A stretch of 64,000 nt of DNA, taken from positions 1 to 64,000 of the forward strand of contig JBOEGZ010000012.1 of assembly GCA_050633705.1 (NCBI GenBank), read 5' to 3'. Source of the DNA: JAJFHI01 sp050633705 (GTDB lineage: Bacteria > Pseudomonadota > Alphaproteobacteria > Rhizobiales > Hyphomicrobiaceae). The notes beneath the pieces were generated by a model. It saw nothing but the letters and a program-made list of their open reading frames with translations. It searched no databases and was not told the origin of the DNA. The first letter of the stretch is position 1, and the number at the start of each line of letters is the position of its first letter. The position numbers and the translations under genes were made by a program. Positions 18,293-26,761 of the stretch are shown piece after piece.

Positions 18293-18854
18293 ATTAGCCA
18301 ATATTTGCTATACCCCCCAACCTGGGCAAAGAAACGCGATCAATTCGCCCGAGATCGGTTGCGATGCGTTGCCAAAATACTTTTCACCACCCACAAACCC
18401 AATCACAGAGACAATATTGGCAAAATCGGAGTCGCAATCAGCGTTTTTGTCGAAAATTGGCGCGAGAAAATACCACCAACGCCAAATTAGCAGTCTTCAG
18501 CCATCAATTTATACGAAATCCATTTTTGTTATTTTCAAATTCGCGGCTGTTTCACGTTTTTCAAATAAGAAATTTGAATATCTTTTTCTGTTCCGTTTTT
18601 TATTTTTTAAGTTTCGTTTTTAAAAATTTTCATTTTAAAAAACTTCATCTGTTTCTATTTTTTATTTTCAAAAAAACTTTTTGAGAGTCCAAATTCGAAA
18701 AATTGAGGACTTAAAGCAACACTTTTACCCCTTTGCAGAACTTTTTCACCCCCGAAGTGCATTTCTTTGTCAACAAATTCCTCGAACTTGCACATATTTT
18801 TTTTGTTCAAACTGATTCGAACTAATTTCTTTAGAGAGAGAGAGAGAAAAAACT
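18293..18854 (+). promoter_or_regulatory. AT-rich leader upstream of the histone-like gene
   Basis: This 562-bp gap has no supported gene. From about 18500 the plus strand becomes strongly AT-rich, with many T- and A-runs, unlike the neighbouring genes. Just before the histone-like gene lies an (AG)7 dinucleotide run (18833-18846) that doubles as its purine-rich ribosome binding site. A TTGTCA hexamer at 18767 and CATATT at 18793 could be promoter elements, but their 20-bp spacing is long, so this is a weak call. Confidence 0.4.
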
Positions 18855-19319
18855 ATGGCACGAGCAACTAAGAAGAAAGCAGCCAAGAAAAAGGCACCTG
18901 CTAAAAAGAGAAAAGTTGTAGCTAAGAAAAAAGCTACCGCACGTAAGACCGTTCGCAAGGCAGCAGCTAAACGCAAACCAGCAGCTAAGAAAAAAGCCGT
19001 TCGTAAGGTCGCAAAGAAGAAGGTTGTACGTAAAGCTGCTAAGAAAACAGCTAAGCGTAAACCAGCAGCCAAGCGCAAAGCCGCTAAGAAGCCAGCAGCT
19101 AAGCGTAAAACAGCGGCTAAGAAGAAAAAAGCCGTTCGTAAGGTTGCAAAGAAAAAGGTTGTACGTAAAGCCGCTAAGAAAACAGCTAAGCGTAAACCAG
19201 CAGCTAAGCGCAAGGCCGCTAAGAAGCCAGCAGCACGTCGTAAGACTGCAGCTCGCAAGCCAGCGCGCAAGACGGCCGCTAAGCGGAAGGCTCCGGCCCG
19301 CCGTAGACGGGCTGCATAA
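18855..19319 (+). CDS. Histone H1-like Lys/Ala-rich nucleoid protein
   Basis: The 154-residue product is composed only of Ala, Lys, Arg, Val, Thr and Pro plus the initiating Met, with no acidic, aromatic or Gly/Ser/Leu residues. This is the composition of the C-terminal tail of eukaryotic H1 and of bacterial H1-like proteins (chlamydial HctB, AlgP-type), which bind and compact DNA. A 43-residue block (46-88) recurs at 91-133 with a 45-residue period, so the gene contains a 135-bp tandem duplication. The C-terminus ends in an arginine cluster (ARRRRAA). The start is ATG, 8 bases after the (AG)7 run. A good terminator follows. Role in DNA compaction is inferred from composition. Confidence 0.9.
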   Translation: MARATKKKAAKKKAPAKKRKVVAKKKATARKTVRKAAAKRKPAAKKKAVRKVAKKKVVRKAAKKTAKRKPAAKRKAAKKPAAKRKTAAKKKKAVRKVAKKKVVRKAAKKTAKRKPAAKRKAAKKPAARRKTAARKPARKTAAKRKAPARRRRAA

Positions 19320-19412
19320 TCTCAGTTTGTGCCATAGCACGTCCTCAGTGGGGCACTGGGGACGTTGCTGGCACTCAACTTTGAGTATTGCCGTCACTAT
19401 CACTATGAATAA

Positions 19413-19453
19413 GGCCGATGGCAGCGAAATGCGCCATCGGTCTTCTTATTTCT
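19413..19453 (+). terminator. Rho-independent terminator of the histone-like gene
   Basis: GGCCGATGGC (19413-19422) pairs with GCCATCGGTC (19433-19442), ten base pairs with one G-U, around a 10-base loop. The T-rich tail TTCTTATTTC follows at once. It lies 93 bp after the histone-like stop codon. Confidence 0.85.
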
Positions 19454-20052
19454 AACGCCGATTTCCAATCTATCTTCTAATTTCGCTTTAAATTAAGCGC
19501 CAAACCTGAATACGAAATAGAAAGTTTTTTAAATCGCTTTTGAGTTGCCTATTCAAACATGCACCAAAATCAATAAATCGTGCCGAATTTTTATTTCGCA
19601 GAATTGACTTTTATTTTTTTGCATTGCACGCGAAAACCACCCGTACACCGCATAAAAATACAATTCTGCATTCGACAGGGCTAAAATTGGATGAATTGGA
19701 TCTGATATCAAAATGGATTTATGGCGATATTCGAGCCATCGCTATAAATCCTACGATCAGACAAATGGCTGCAATGAAATAACTTTTGCGCTTTTGCTCG
19801 AGGCCAAAGCGCAAAAAACAGCGAATGATCAATTTTGATGGCAAGCGGCGCCAGATAAGGTCTTACGGTGCCAAAAAATAGCTTGGCCCTGCGAAAGCCT
19901 TGCGATTATCGATCTTTCCAACCGGCGACGTTTCGCATCGCGTGCCACCGCCACGGCATAACCGCCCCAGACACGGGTACACAGGCACGGGACAACGAAC
20001 AAAACTTGCCCCGTCGACCAAAGCTCCACCTTGCCAGCCATGAGAAAAGCAC
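19454..20052. other. Gap between histone-like gene and sdhB
   Basis: No gene is supported in these 599 bases. The left part is AT-rich; the right part, from about 19900, is GC-rich again. A perfect 11-bp inverted repeat, TTTTGCGCTTT (19784-19794) with AAAGCGCAAAA (19806-19816), surrounds an 11-base loop and could be a protein-binding dyad or a hairpin downstream of sdhB. It lacks a terminator tail on either strand. Small open frames (19540-19782 plus, 19829-20041 minus) resemble no protein I know. Confidence 0.5.
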
Positions 20053-20838
20053 TCAGACGCGCCGCTCAACCATCAGCTTTTTCAGCTCCGCAATCGCTTT
20101 GGCTGGATTAAGCCCCTTTGGACAGGCCTTGGAACAATTCAAGATCGTATGGCAGCGGTAAAGCCGGAACGGGTCTTCTAAATCATCAAGACGCTCGCCC
20201 GTGGCCTCGTCGCGGCTGTCGCTCACCCAACGGTAGGCCTGCAACAACATCGCCGGTCCAAGGTAGCGATCCGAATTCCACCAATAACTCGGACATGACG
20301 TCGAGCAACACGCACACAAGATACATTCGTAAAGCCCGTCCAACTGTTCGCGGTCGTCGCGTGACTGCTTCCATTCTGTTGGCGGGGTTGAAGAATCTGT
20401 TTTCAGCCATGGCTCGATCGAGCGGTGCTGCGCGTAAAAGTTCGTCATGTCTGGCACGAGATCTTTCACAACCGCCAAATGGGGCAGCGGATAGATTTTT
20501 ACGACACCATCGATTTCGTCGAGCGATTTTAAACATGCCAAAGTGTTGGTGCCATCGATGTTCATCGCACATGAACCACAAATTCCTTCGCGGCATGACC
20601 GACGGAATGTCAACGTTGGATCGATCTCGTTCTTAATCTTGTTGATTGCGTCCAAAACCATCGGACCGCAATCATCCTGATTGATCCAATAGGTATCAGT
20701 GCGTGGGTTCGCACCGTCGTCGGGATTCCAGCGATAAACCTGAATTTCCTTCCAACGCCCATCACCTTCCGGTCGATTCCAGATCTTGCCGGCATTAATC
20801 GTTGAATTCTTTGGAAGTGTCAGTTGGACCATTTTCAA
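20053..20838 (-). CDS. sdhB: Succinate dehydrogenase iron-sulfur subunit
   Basis: SdhB carries electrons from the SdhA flavin to ubiquinone through three Fe-S centres. The 261-residue product has the 2Fe-2S ligands C82, C87, C90 and C102 (SCREGICGSC and the later cysteine) in the N-terminal ferredoxin domain. Two further cysteine clusters in the C-terminal domain, CILCACCSTSCP and CHTILNCSKACPKGLNP, hold the 4Fe-4S and 3Fe-4S centres. It is the last gene of the sdhCDA-x-B cluster, 23 bp after an extra gene of unknown function. Confidence 0.97.
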   Translation of the reverse strand: MKMVQLTLPKNSTINAGKIWNRPEGDGRWKEIQVYRWNPDDGANPRTDTYWINQDDCGPMVLDAINKIKNEIDPTLTFRRSCREGICGSCAMNIDGTNTLACLKSLDEIDGVVKIYPLPHLAVVKDLVPDMTNFYAQHRSIEPWLKTDSSTPPTEWKQSRDDREQLDGLYECILCACCSTSCPSYWWNSDRYLGPAMLLQAYRWVSDSRDEATGERLDDLEDPFRLYRCHTILNCSKACPKGLNPAKAIAELKKLMVERRV

Positions 20839-20861
20839 TCGTCTCGCTGTTTGCCGTTCTA

Positions 20862-21494
20862 TTATTCCATCATGTGGGCTTGTAGCTTTCGAATTAACTC
20901 CGTCAGCTCCAGCGCCACTTCTTCGCCGATCTTCACGGCCTCACCCAAGGTCGCGCGGTCTTGAATGACCCGGTTCAATCGATCTTGCGCTTCGCCAAAC
21001 GCAAAAAAAACCTCTTCCGGTGCTGTGATCGAGCCGTCTTCAATACCGCCCATCACATCAAATACATTCTGCGTCGTCTGGACCAACAACGATGCCATGT
21101 CATTCATCACCTGCTGGTAAGCTCGTATTTCTTCCGCCGCCAGCCTTGGCCCATGTACCCCAAACTTCAGCGGTGAGGCCGCAGATCCCCTCGCGCCACC
21201 AAATACATCGGGATAACGAAGAAACCGTCTAAAGACCTCATGTAATCCCAAGCAATTGTTTTCCAGGTCCCGCAATGCTCGTCCTGCCTTGCGACGTGAC
21301 CGCGTCCGGCTAACATCTTCGCTTCCAGACCCCCAATTCACAGACGCCACCGATGAAATCGCGCCCAGGCCAGCAATTGCAGGCAACACCGCCGAAAACG
21401 GATCAGGTGCACAGCGCTTGGCCGTAGGGTCCGCCGCACGGACAGCTGCAGGTTTCGGCGCCCGATCGGCTGATCTGAAAAACTTCCTGGCCAA
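20862..21494 (-). CDS. Protein of unknown function between sdhA and sdhB
   Basis: I do not recognise this 210-residue protein. It starts at TTG with GTAGGAG a few bases upstream. A basic N-terminus is followed by a moderately hydrophobic segment (PFSAVLPAIAGLGAISSVAS, about 32-51), then a largely helical region from about 65 to the end with many charged residues. No cysteine or metal-binding pattern is seen that would suggest an Fe-S or haem role. It lies 63 bp after sdhA and 23 bp before sdhB on the same strand, so it is probably co-transcribed with the complex II genes. It could be an assembly factor, a regulator or a passenger. Confidence 0.8.
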   Translation of the reverse strand: MARKFFRSADRAPKPAAVRAADPTAKRCAPDPFSAVLPAIAGLGAISSVASVNWGSGSEDVSRTRSRRKAGRALRDLENNCLGLHEVFRRFLRYPDVFGGARGSAASPLKFGVHGPRLAAEEIRAYQQVMNDMASLLVQTTQNVFDVMGGIEDGSITAPEEVFFAFGEAQDRLNRVIQDRATLGEAVKIGEEVALELTELIRKLQAHMME

Positions 21495-21557
21495 GATACT
21501 CCTACCTTATAACCATCGACCTAATTGGACCCAAATTTTCTGGAGCAATAAGTTGAT

Positions 21558-23417
21558 CTAATACACCCGCGCTTTCGGTTCGATATACGAAACTTCGTTT
21601 GTCATCGTGTAGGTATGCACTGGGCGATAATCCAACGATACTTTCTTGGCATCATAGTCTGCCCAAGCCAGCGTGTGCTTCATCCAATTCTCGTCATCAC
21701 GGTCCTTGAAATCTTCACGCGCATGAGCCCCCCGGCTCTCTTTACGGTTCTCGGCACCTCCAACTGTCACGGCCGCTTGACCAATCAAATTGTCATACTC
21801 GAGTGTCTCGATTAAGTCCGAGTTCCAAACAAGTGAGCGATCTGAAACTTTGATGTTTCCAGACTGCTGCCAGATATCGGAAATTTTCTCGACACCTTCT
21901 TTCAGAACTTCTCCATCGCGAAACACTGCACAGTTTGTTTGCATCACACGCTGCATATCCAGACGCAGCTCAGCCGTTGAATTGTCACCGTCAGCAAAAC
22001 GGAACTTATCAAGCCGCGCCAACGCCAAGTCAGCCGAGTCGTCGGGCAACGGGGCATGAGACGCGCTTTGATCAATGGTCTCAGCACATCTCAAACCTGC
22101 GGCACGTCCAAACACAACCAGATCAATTAGCGAATTGGAGCCCAGACGGTTGGCGCCATGAACGGACACACAGGCTGCTTCACCAATTGCCATTAGGCCG
22201 GGCACAACATGGTCTGGGTTGCCGTCTTTGAGCGTGAGTACTTCGCCGTGATAGTTTGTCGGAATACCACCCATGTTGTAGTGGACCGTTGGCAGAACTG
22301 GAATTGGTTTTGATCGCAGGTCTACGCCTGCAAACACAGCGGCATTCTCCGTGATGCCCGGGAGGCGTTCTGCCAAAATGTCAGGATCTAAGTGATCAAG
22401 ATGCAGATAAATATGATCTTTGTTTGCCCCAACGCCTCGACCTTCGCGGATTTCAATCGTCATCGAACGTGAAACAACATCGCGTGACGCAAGGTCTTTT
22501 GCATGCGTTGCATATCGCTCCATAAAGCGTTCGCCTTCAGAGTTTGTGAGGTATCCGCCTTCGCCACGCGCACCTTCTGTGATCAGCACGCCAGCCCCAT
22601 AGATGCCTGTCGGATGAAACTGTACAAATTCCATGTCTTGCAACGGCAGACCGGCGCGAAGAACCATGGCATTTCCATCGCCGGTGCATGTGTGCGCAGA
22701 CGTGCAGGAAAAGAACGTGCGTCCATAACCGCCGGTCGCAAGAATGGTCTTCTTGGCTTTGAAACGGTGAATCGAACCGTCCTCAAGACACATCGCGATT
22801 ATTCCACGGCACGCACCGTCTTGATCCATGATCAGGTCAATTGCGAAGTATTCAACAAAAAACTCAGCTGAGTGACGTAAGCTTTGTCCGTAAAGCGTGT
22901 GCAGCATCGCATGGCCGGTACGGTCCGCAGCGGCACAGGTGCGTTGTGCGGGCGGGCCCTCACCAAAATCAGTGGTCATGCCTCCGAAGGGGCGTTGATA
23001 AATTTTGCCTTCTTCGGTCCGGCTGAACGGCACACCATAATGTTCGAGTTCATAAACCGCTTCAGGAGCATGTCGGCAGAGGTATTCTATTGAGTCTTGA
23101 TCACCCAGCCAATCCGAGCCTTTAACGGTATCGTACATGTGCCAACGCCAATTGTCGTCGCCCATATTTCCCAGCGCTGCTGCAACACCGCCTTGGGCTG
23201 CAACAGTGTGTGAACGCGTTGGGAAAACTTTTGTCACACATGCCGTTTTTAAGCCCGCTTCTGCAGCTCCCAGTGTCGCGCGTAACCCCGCGCCACCAGC
23301 ACCAACCACAACCACGTCATAGGTGTGGTCGGTGATCGGATAAGCGCGTCCATTTACACCCGGACCGGCGTGGCCGCTACTCTTACCATTTGCGTTTTTA
23401 TTTGCCGTCGCAGCCAT
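21558..23417 (-). CDS. sdhA: Succinate dehydrogenase flavoprotein subunit
   Basis: SdhA oxidises succinate to fumarate on a covalently bound FAD. The 619-residue product has the dinucleotide-binding GAGGAGLRA motif at about 39-47, the flavin-attaching H70 in TRSHTVAAQGG, and the active-site HPTGIYGAGVLITEG and GANRLGSNSLIDL segments. The first 25 or so residues (Ala/Asn/Gly-rich) are an extension compared with many homologues. Both the ATG and an upstream GGAG support this start. It lies 5 bp after sdhD. Confidence 0.97.
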   Translation of the reverse strand: MAATANKNANGKSSGHAGPGVNGRAYPITDHTYDVVVVGAGGAGLRATLGAAEAGLKTACVTKVFPTRSHTVAAQGGVAAALGNMGDDNWRWHMYDTVKGSDWLGDQDSIEYLCRHAPEAVYELEHYGVPFSRTEEGKIYQRPFGGMTTDFGEGPPAQRTCAAADRTGHAMLHTLYGQSLRHSAEFFVEYFAIDLIMDQDGACRGIIAMCLEDGSIHRFKAKKTILATGGYGRTFFSCTSAHTCTGDGNAMVLRAGLPLQDMEFVQFHPTGIYGAGVLITEGARGEGGYLTNSEGERFMERYATHAKDLASRDVVSRSMTIEIREGRGVGANKDHIYLHLDHLDPDILAERLPGITENAAVFAGVDLRSKPIPVLPTVHYNMGGIPTNYHGEVLTLKDGNPDHVVPGLMAIGEAACVSVHGANRLGSNSLIDLVVFGRAAGLRCAETIDQSASHAPLPDDSADLALARLDKFRFADGDNSTAELRLDMQRVMQTNCAVFRDGEVLKEGVEKISDIWQQSGNIKVSDRSLVWNSDLIETLEYDNLIGQAAVTVGGAENRKESRGAHAREDFKDRDDENWMKHTLAWADYDAKKVSLDYRPVHTYTMTNEVSYIEPKARVY

Positions 23418-23422
23418 CGTAG

Positions 23423-23803
23423 TTAAGCTCCAAAGCTCAATTTTAGAATTGCCAGTACGCTCGCCAAACCAACGGCGATCGCAAAAAATGTGTTCAACAT
23501 CAGAAGGACAACTTTTACGCCTTCGTTGTTGGCGTAGTCTTCAATGATGGTTTGCATTCCAAGACGCATGTGGATCATGCCGGAGAGGATCAGTCCAAGC
23601 AGAGGAAGTGATACCCAAAGCGACGATACGCAAGCGCGCACCGTTGCATAATCAGACCCCACCAAACTTACAACAAGTGCGACGAAAAACAGGCCCAATA
23701 CCAAATTGGCTACTGCGGTGACACGTTGTTTCCAGAAATGGTCCGTACCTTCTTTGGCTGAGCCAAGATGGCGAGCATTTTTCAAAGGTGTCCGCATGTT
23801 CAT
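23423..23803 (-). CDS. sdhD: Succinate dehydrogenase membrane anchor subunit
   Basis: SdhD anchors complex II in the inner membrane and helps bind haem b and ubiquinone. The 126-residue product has three predicted membrane helices (about 28-50, 60-80 and 97-122) and a likely haem-ligand histidine H78 in SGMIHMRLGMQTIIEDY, the characteristic SdhD segment. AAGGAGAGCT precedes the ATG. It starts 12 bp after sdhC. Confidence 0.93.
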   Translation of the reverse strand: MNMRTPLKNARHLGSAKEGTDHFWKQRVTAVANLVLGLFFVALVVSLVGSDYATVRACVSSLWVSLPLLGLILSGMIHMRLGMQTIIEDYANNEGVKVVLLMLNTFFAIAVGLASVLAILKLSFGA

Positions 23804-23815
23804 GCTGAGCTCTCC

Positions 23816-24226
23816 TTAAAAGAAAATTATGCCGACCCACCAAATGGCGAGCGTTGCAAATGCGGAAAAAATGCCTGTAGCCCAGGCCAGTTTGTCGACC
23901 GTTTCAAGATCAAACCCTCGGCCTGTATCCCAGATGAAGTGACGCACGCCGCCAGCCAGGTGGTGCATCAAAGCCCACGTGTAACCAAACAGCACAATCA
24001 TCCCGACCCAAGACTGGAAGAAGCTGGTGACGGAAGCGAAACTTTCCGGCCCGCTCGCCAATGCAATGAGCCACCATGCCAACAACAACGTCCCGAAATA
24101 AAGCGCTGCTCCGGTGATCCTGTGAAGGATCGACATCACCATGTTGATAAGCGGACGGTAAATCTGCAAATGCGGTGAAAGCGGTCGCTGGGCAGCTGTA
24201 TCCAGCACCTTCTTGGCCTCAGCCAT
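23816..24226 (-). CDS. sdhC: Succinate dehydrogenase cytochrome b556 subunit
   Basis: SdhC is the other membrane subunit and contributes a haem b ligand and part of the quinone site. The 136-residue product shows the N-terminal RPLSPHLQIY motif, SILHRITG at 32-39 (quinone-site region), three membrane helices, and H88/H89 followed by GGVRHFIWDTG, the haem-ligand signature. It heads the operon, with GAGGAG ahead of the ATG. The 195 bp upstream have no gene and should contain the sdh promoter. Confidence 0.95.
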   Translation of the reverse strand: MAEAKKVLDTAAQRPLSPHLQIYRPLINMVMSILHRITGAALYFGTLLLAWWLIALASGPESFASVTSFFQSWVGMIVLFGYTWALMHHLAGGVRHFIWDTGRGFDLETVDKLAWATGIFSAFATLAIWWVGIIFF

Positions 24227-24421
24227 CTAGCTCTCCTCTAGCGTGTGGAGTTATAATTTCCGCCGGACGTTTAGGAAGCCTGTGCGTGCATATTTCGGCC
24301 AAGGTTCCATACGCCAATTGATCGCCGCAGATTGAGCACAAATTGACCGATTGTGCAAAGGGTCATCTTTGCAAGAGCCTACTGTGGCCAACTTATTAAG
24401 AACGAATATTATGGAAGTTCA

Positions 24422-25399
24422 TCAGTCAAGCGAACTGACAATTGCCCGACCCAGGGCCTGACCACTTTGGAAGGCATGTTCTGCAAGACGACCAGAACAC
24501 CAATCGCCAGCAATCCCAACATTGTGTTCGCTGGAAAAAATGTAACTTTCGCCTAAAGACTGATCCACCAAACCATGTTTCCAGAGGTGAGCTGCCATAT
24601 ACGTTGGTCTAACTTCAGGAAGATCTAAGACGTGAGAAACTTCGGCCCATAGCTCTTCGGCAATTTCTTCAGGCGGAGCATCTTCTGTTTCGCGACTGTA
24701 ACCTTGTGAGGCATGAATAACGACCGTTTCACCAGTTCGGCTGGCGCGGCCAGGTTTTGTGTTGTTTCGCGCAACCCACCGGATTACCTCCGACATGTCA
24801 GAGTAAACATCCTGTTCGGGTAGAACTGGCACATCTAATTTAACCATCAATGCCCAACACGGCGCCATACGTACGCGAGACAAAGGCTCGGCAAGCTCAT
24901 CCAATGGACCGAGGAGATATTGCGCTTGTGGTGCAGGAACCGTGATTGCAATCGCAGCGAACGGCCCGGCACTGGTTTCATCATCAAACCATAGATGCCA
25001 TGAATCATTCATCTTACCGATGGTGTGAACGCTACGATTGGTGTGAATGCGAACACTTTCGGCCAAAGGCCGAACCATCGCCGACATGCCTGGCGTGCCA
25101 ACAAACCAATTGTTGACCTGGCCTTCCCCTTGCTCGCCAATCATCGCACGTGGCGCCCAAGGCGCGACGTAGCCAGTGCCTGCTAATTCTTGCAAATAAT
25201 CGCGAAATTGACTGGAACGCGCCGTCACGTATTGCGAACCATGGTCGAAGGTCGTCATACTTGCGCGCACAGTCGCCATCCGACCACCGATGATCCGGTC
25301 CTTTTCAAAAACTTCCACGTAAAAGCCCGCGCGACGGAGTACCCGTGCACACGCCAATCCGGTCATTCCTGCACCGATAACTGCGGCTCGCTTGGTCAC
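24422..25399 (-). CDS. FAD-dependent oxidoreductase (renalase / amine oxidase-like)
   Basis: The N-terminus has a Rossmann FAD-binding motif (AVIGAGMTGLACARVL), followed by the GGRMATVR motif of the flavin amine oxidase/renalase group, and the C-terminus has the second FAD contact (VGIAGDWCSGRLAEHAFQSG). With GTG at 25399 as the start the product has 325 residues and begins just before the first strand; a TTG at 25459 would add 20 residues that look unlike protein. Similar alphaproteobacterial proteins are annotated only as NAD(P)/FAD-dependent oxidoreductases, and the substrate is unknown. It is followed downstream by the sdhC promoter region and is on the same strand. Confidence 0.85.
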   Translation of the reverse strand: MTKRAAVIGAGMTGLACARVLRRAGFYVEVFEKDRIIGGRMATVRASMTTFDHGSQYVTARSSQFRDYLQELAGTGYVAPWAPRAMIGEQGEGQVNNWFVGTPGMSAMVRPLAESVRIHTNRSVHTIGKMNDSWHLWFDDETSAGPFAAIAITVPAPQAQYLLGPLDELAEPLSRVRMAPCWALMVKLDVPVLPEQDVYSDMSEVIRWVARNNTKPGRASRTGETVVIHASQGYSRETEDAPPEEIAEELWAEVSHVLDLPEVRPTYMAAHLWKHGLVDQSLGESYIFSSEHNVGIAGDWCSGRLAEHAFQSGQALGRAIVSSLD

Positions 25400-25652
25400 A
25401 TTAAGATGCCAGTTTCTCTTTCCACACCGGGCCTTAGAACCTGCAAATTGGCAACCCAATTGGATTGCGCTTCGCCCACAGATCGAATCACCCCTCTCGT
25501 TTTAATCTATGAGATAAACTGCAACTACACATCAAGTACTATGCTTTCTGTGTTATGGTGAAATCGCAAAGAAAACACCATAACTAGCTGGCCGCGCTAC
25601 GTTTAATGTACTTTGATACAAATAACGAACTGGGAATTCGCTCCCGAAGTTG

Positions 25653-26711
25653 TTACCGCACGACAACAACCCAAGCGTCTAGATCTAGCAACACTCTGGC
25701 GTCATACGTGCCATCTTCCTGTTTGTGGGGGAAACCATTGCAACTTTGATCTTTGCAGGCGATCAGGCGTATACGTAGCGCTCCGACATCGGAGCGATCT
25801 GGGATTTCAGCCTTTTCCAATATTTCAGACCAAGCATAGATTGTATCTCCTGCAAATAACGGAGACACGTGCCGACCGCCATTAATTGCCGCCAAGTGGA
25901 ATGCGTTATTTAGGCCATTAAATGACAGCGCCCGTGCCATCGAAATTATCACGCCGCCATAAACAATCCGCTTTCCGAAACGCCCCTGGCTTTCGGTATG
26001 ATTGTTGAAATGGACTTTGGCTGTGTTTTGGTAAAGACGCGTGGCTATCTGGTGTTCTGCCTCTTCAACAGTCATGCCATCAACGTGATCGATCTTCTCA
26101 CCAACTTGATAGTCATCCCAGCGATATGGTGCGCCTGCGAGACTGAAATCATACTTTGAATTATCGATCACTGGCACAGCCTTGGCCAAGTCTTCAGGCG
26201 CAACACGGTCAATGAGTTCGGGCACGACCGCGTCTGGTGCAGGACTGTTGACATCTTTTTTGCGCACCATAACCCAGCGCACATATTCCAGAACCACGTC
26301 GCCCGTTTCGTCACGCCCAGTCGAGCGCACATAGACCGTGCCTGTTTTCCCGTTCGAATTTTCTTTAAGCCCGATCACTTCCGAAACCGACGACAGTGAT
26401 GCCCCCGGATAGACAGGCTTCAAAAAACGACAGTTTGCATAACCGAGGTTTGCTACTGCATTCAACGAAATGTCCGGCACCGTTTTGCCAAACACGATAT
26501 GAAAAACCAAAACATCGTCCAACGGTGCGCGTGGATAACCAATCGTCTTAGCAAAAGCGTCGGAAGAGTTGACGGCAAACCGCGGACCATAAAGGCTCAT
26601 GTAAAGCGCAGCATCACCCTCTGTTACTGTACGCGGCGTCGCATGCTTGATGATCTGTCTGAGTTTGAAGTCTTCAAAGTAGTTACCCGGGTTGGTTTTT
26701 ATTGCCGTCAT
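25653..26711 (-). CDS. mch: MaoC-family dehydratase, probable mesaconyl-CoA hydratase
   Basis: This 352-residue protein contains two MaoC/hot-dog domains (about 10-160 and 190-345). It resembles beta-methylmalyl-CoA dehydratase (mesaconyl-CoA hydratase) of the ethylmalonyl-CoA pathway, which interconverts mesaconyl-CoA and beta-methylmalyl-CoA. Visible landmarks are FEDFKLRQIIKHATPRTVTEGD near the N-terminus and FNNHTESQGRFGKRIVYGG, the MaoC active-site region, in the second domain. It lies 50 bp after a CitE-type lyase gene, the natural next step of that pathway. The exact substrate is inferred from length, layout and this pairing. Confidence 0.85.
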   Translation of the reverse strand: MTAIKTNPGNYFEDFKLRQIIKHATPRTVTEGDAALYMSLYGPRFAVNSSDAFAKTIGYPRAPLDDVLVFHIVFGKTVPDISLNAVANLGYANCRFLKPVYPGASLSSVSEVIGLKENSNGKTGTVYVRSTGRDETGDVVLEYVRWVMVRKKDVNSPAPDAVVPELIDRVAPEDLAKAVPVIDNSKYDFSLAGAPYRWDDYQVGEKIDHVDGMTVEEAEHQIATRLYQNTAKVHFNNHTESQGRFGKRIVYGGVIISMARALSFNGLNNAFHLAAINGGRHVSPLFAGDTIYAWSEILEKAEIPDRSDVGALRIRLIACKDQSCNGFPHKQEDGTYDARVLLDLDAWVVVVR

Positions 26712-26761
26712 GTCTTTGGATAGTCCCTATTGTCAAAATGGTGGTGACGTGATCGCGAGCG

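Noticed and set aside
18831..19403. Long open frames on the minus strand opposite the histone-like gene
   Set aside because: They are the Leu/Phe/Cys-rich mirror of a Lys/Ala/Arg repeat and have no ribosome binding site; the repeat structure alone keeps them open.
19540..19782. 80-codon plus-strand frame in the AT-rich gap before sdhB
   Set aside because: It starts at TTG without a ribosome binding site, follows AT-rich composition, and shows no family features.
19829..20041. 70-codon minus-strand frame just after sdhB
   Set aside because: An ATG is present, but there is no convincing ribosome binding site or recognisable sequence; too weak to list as a gene.
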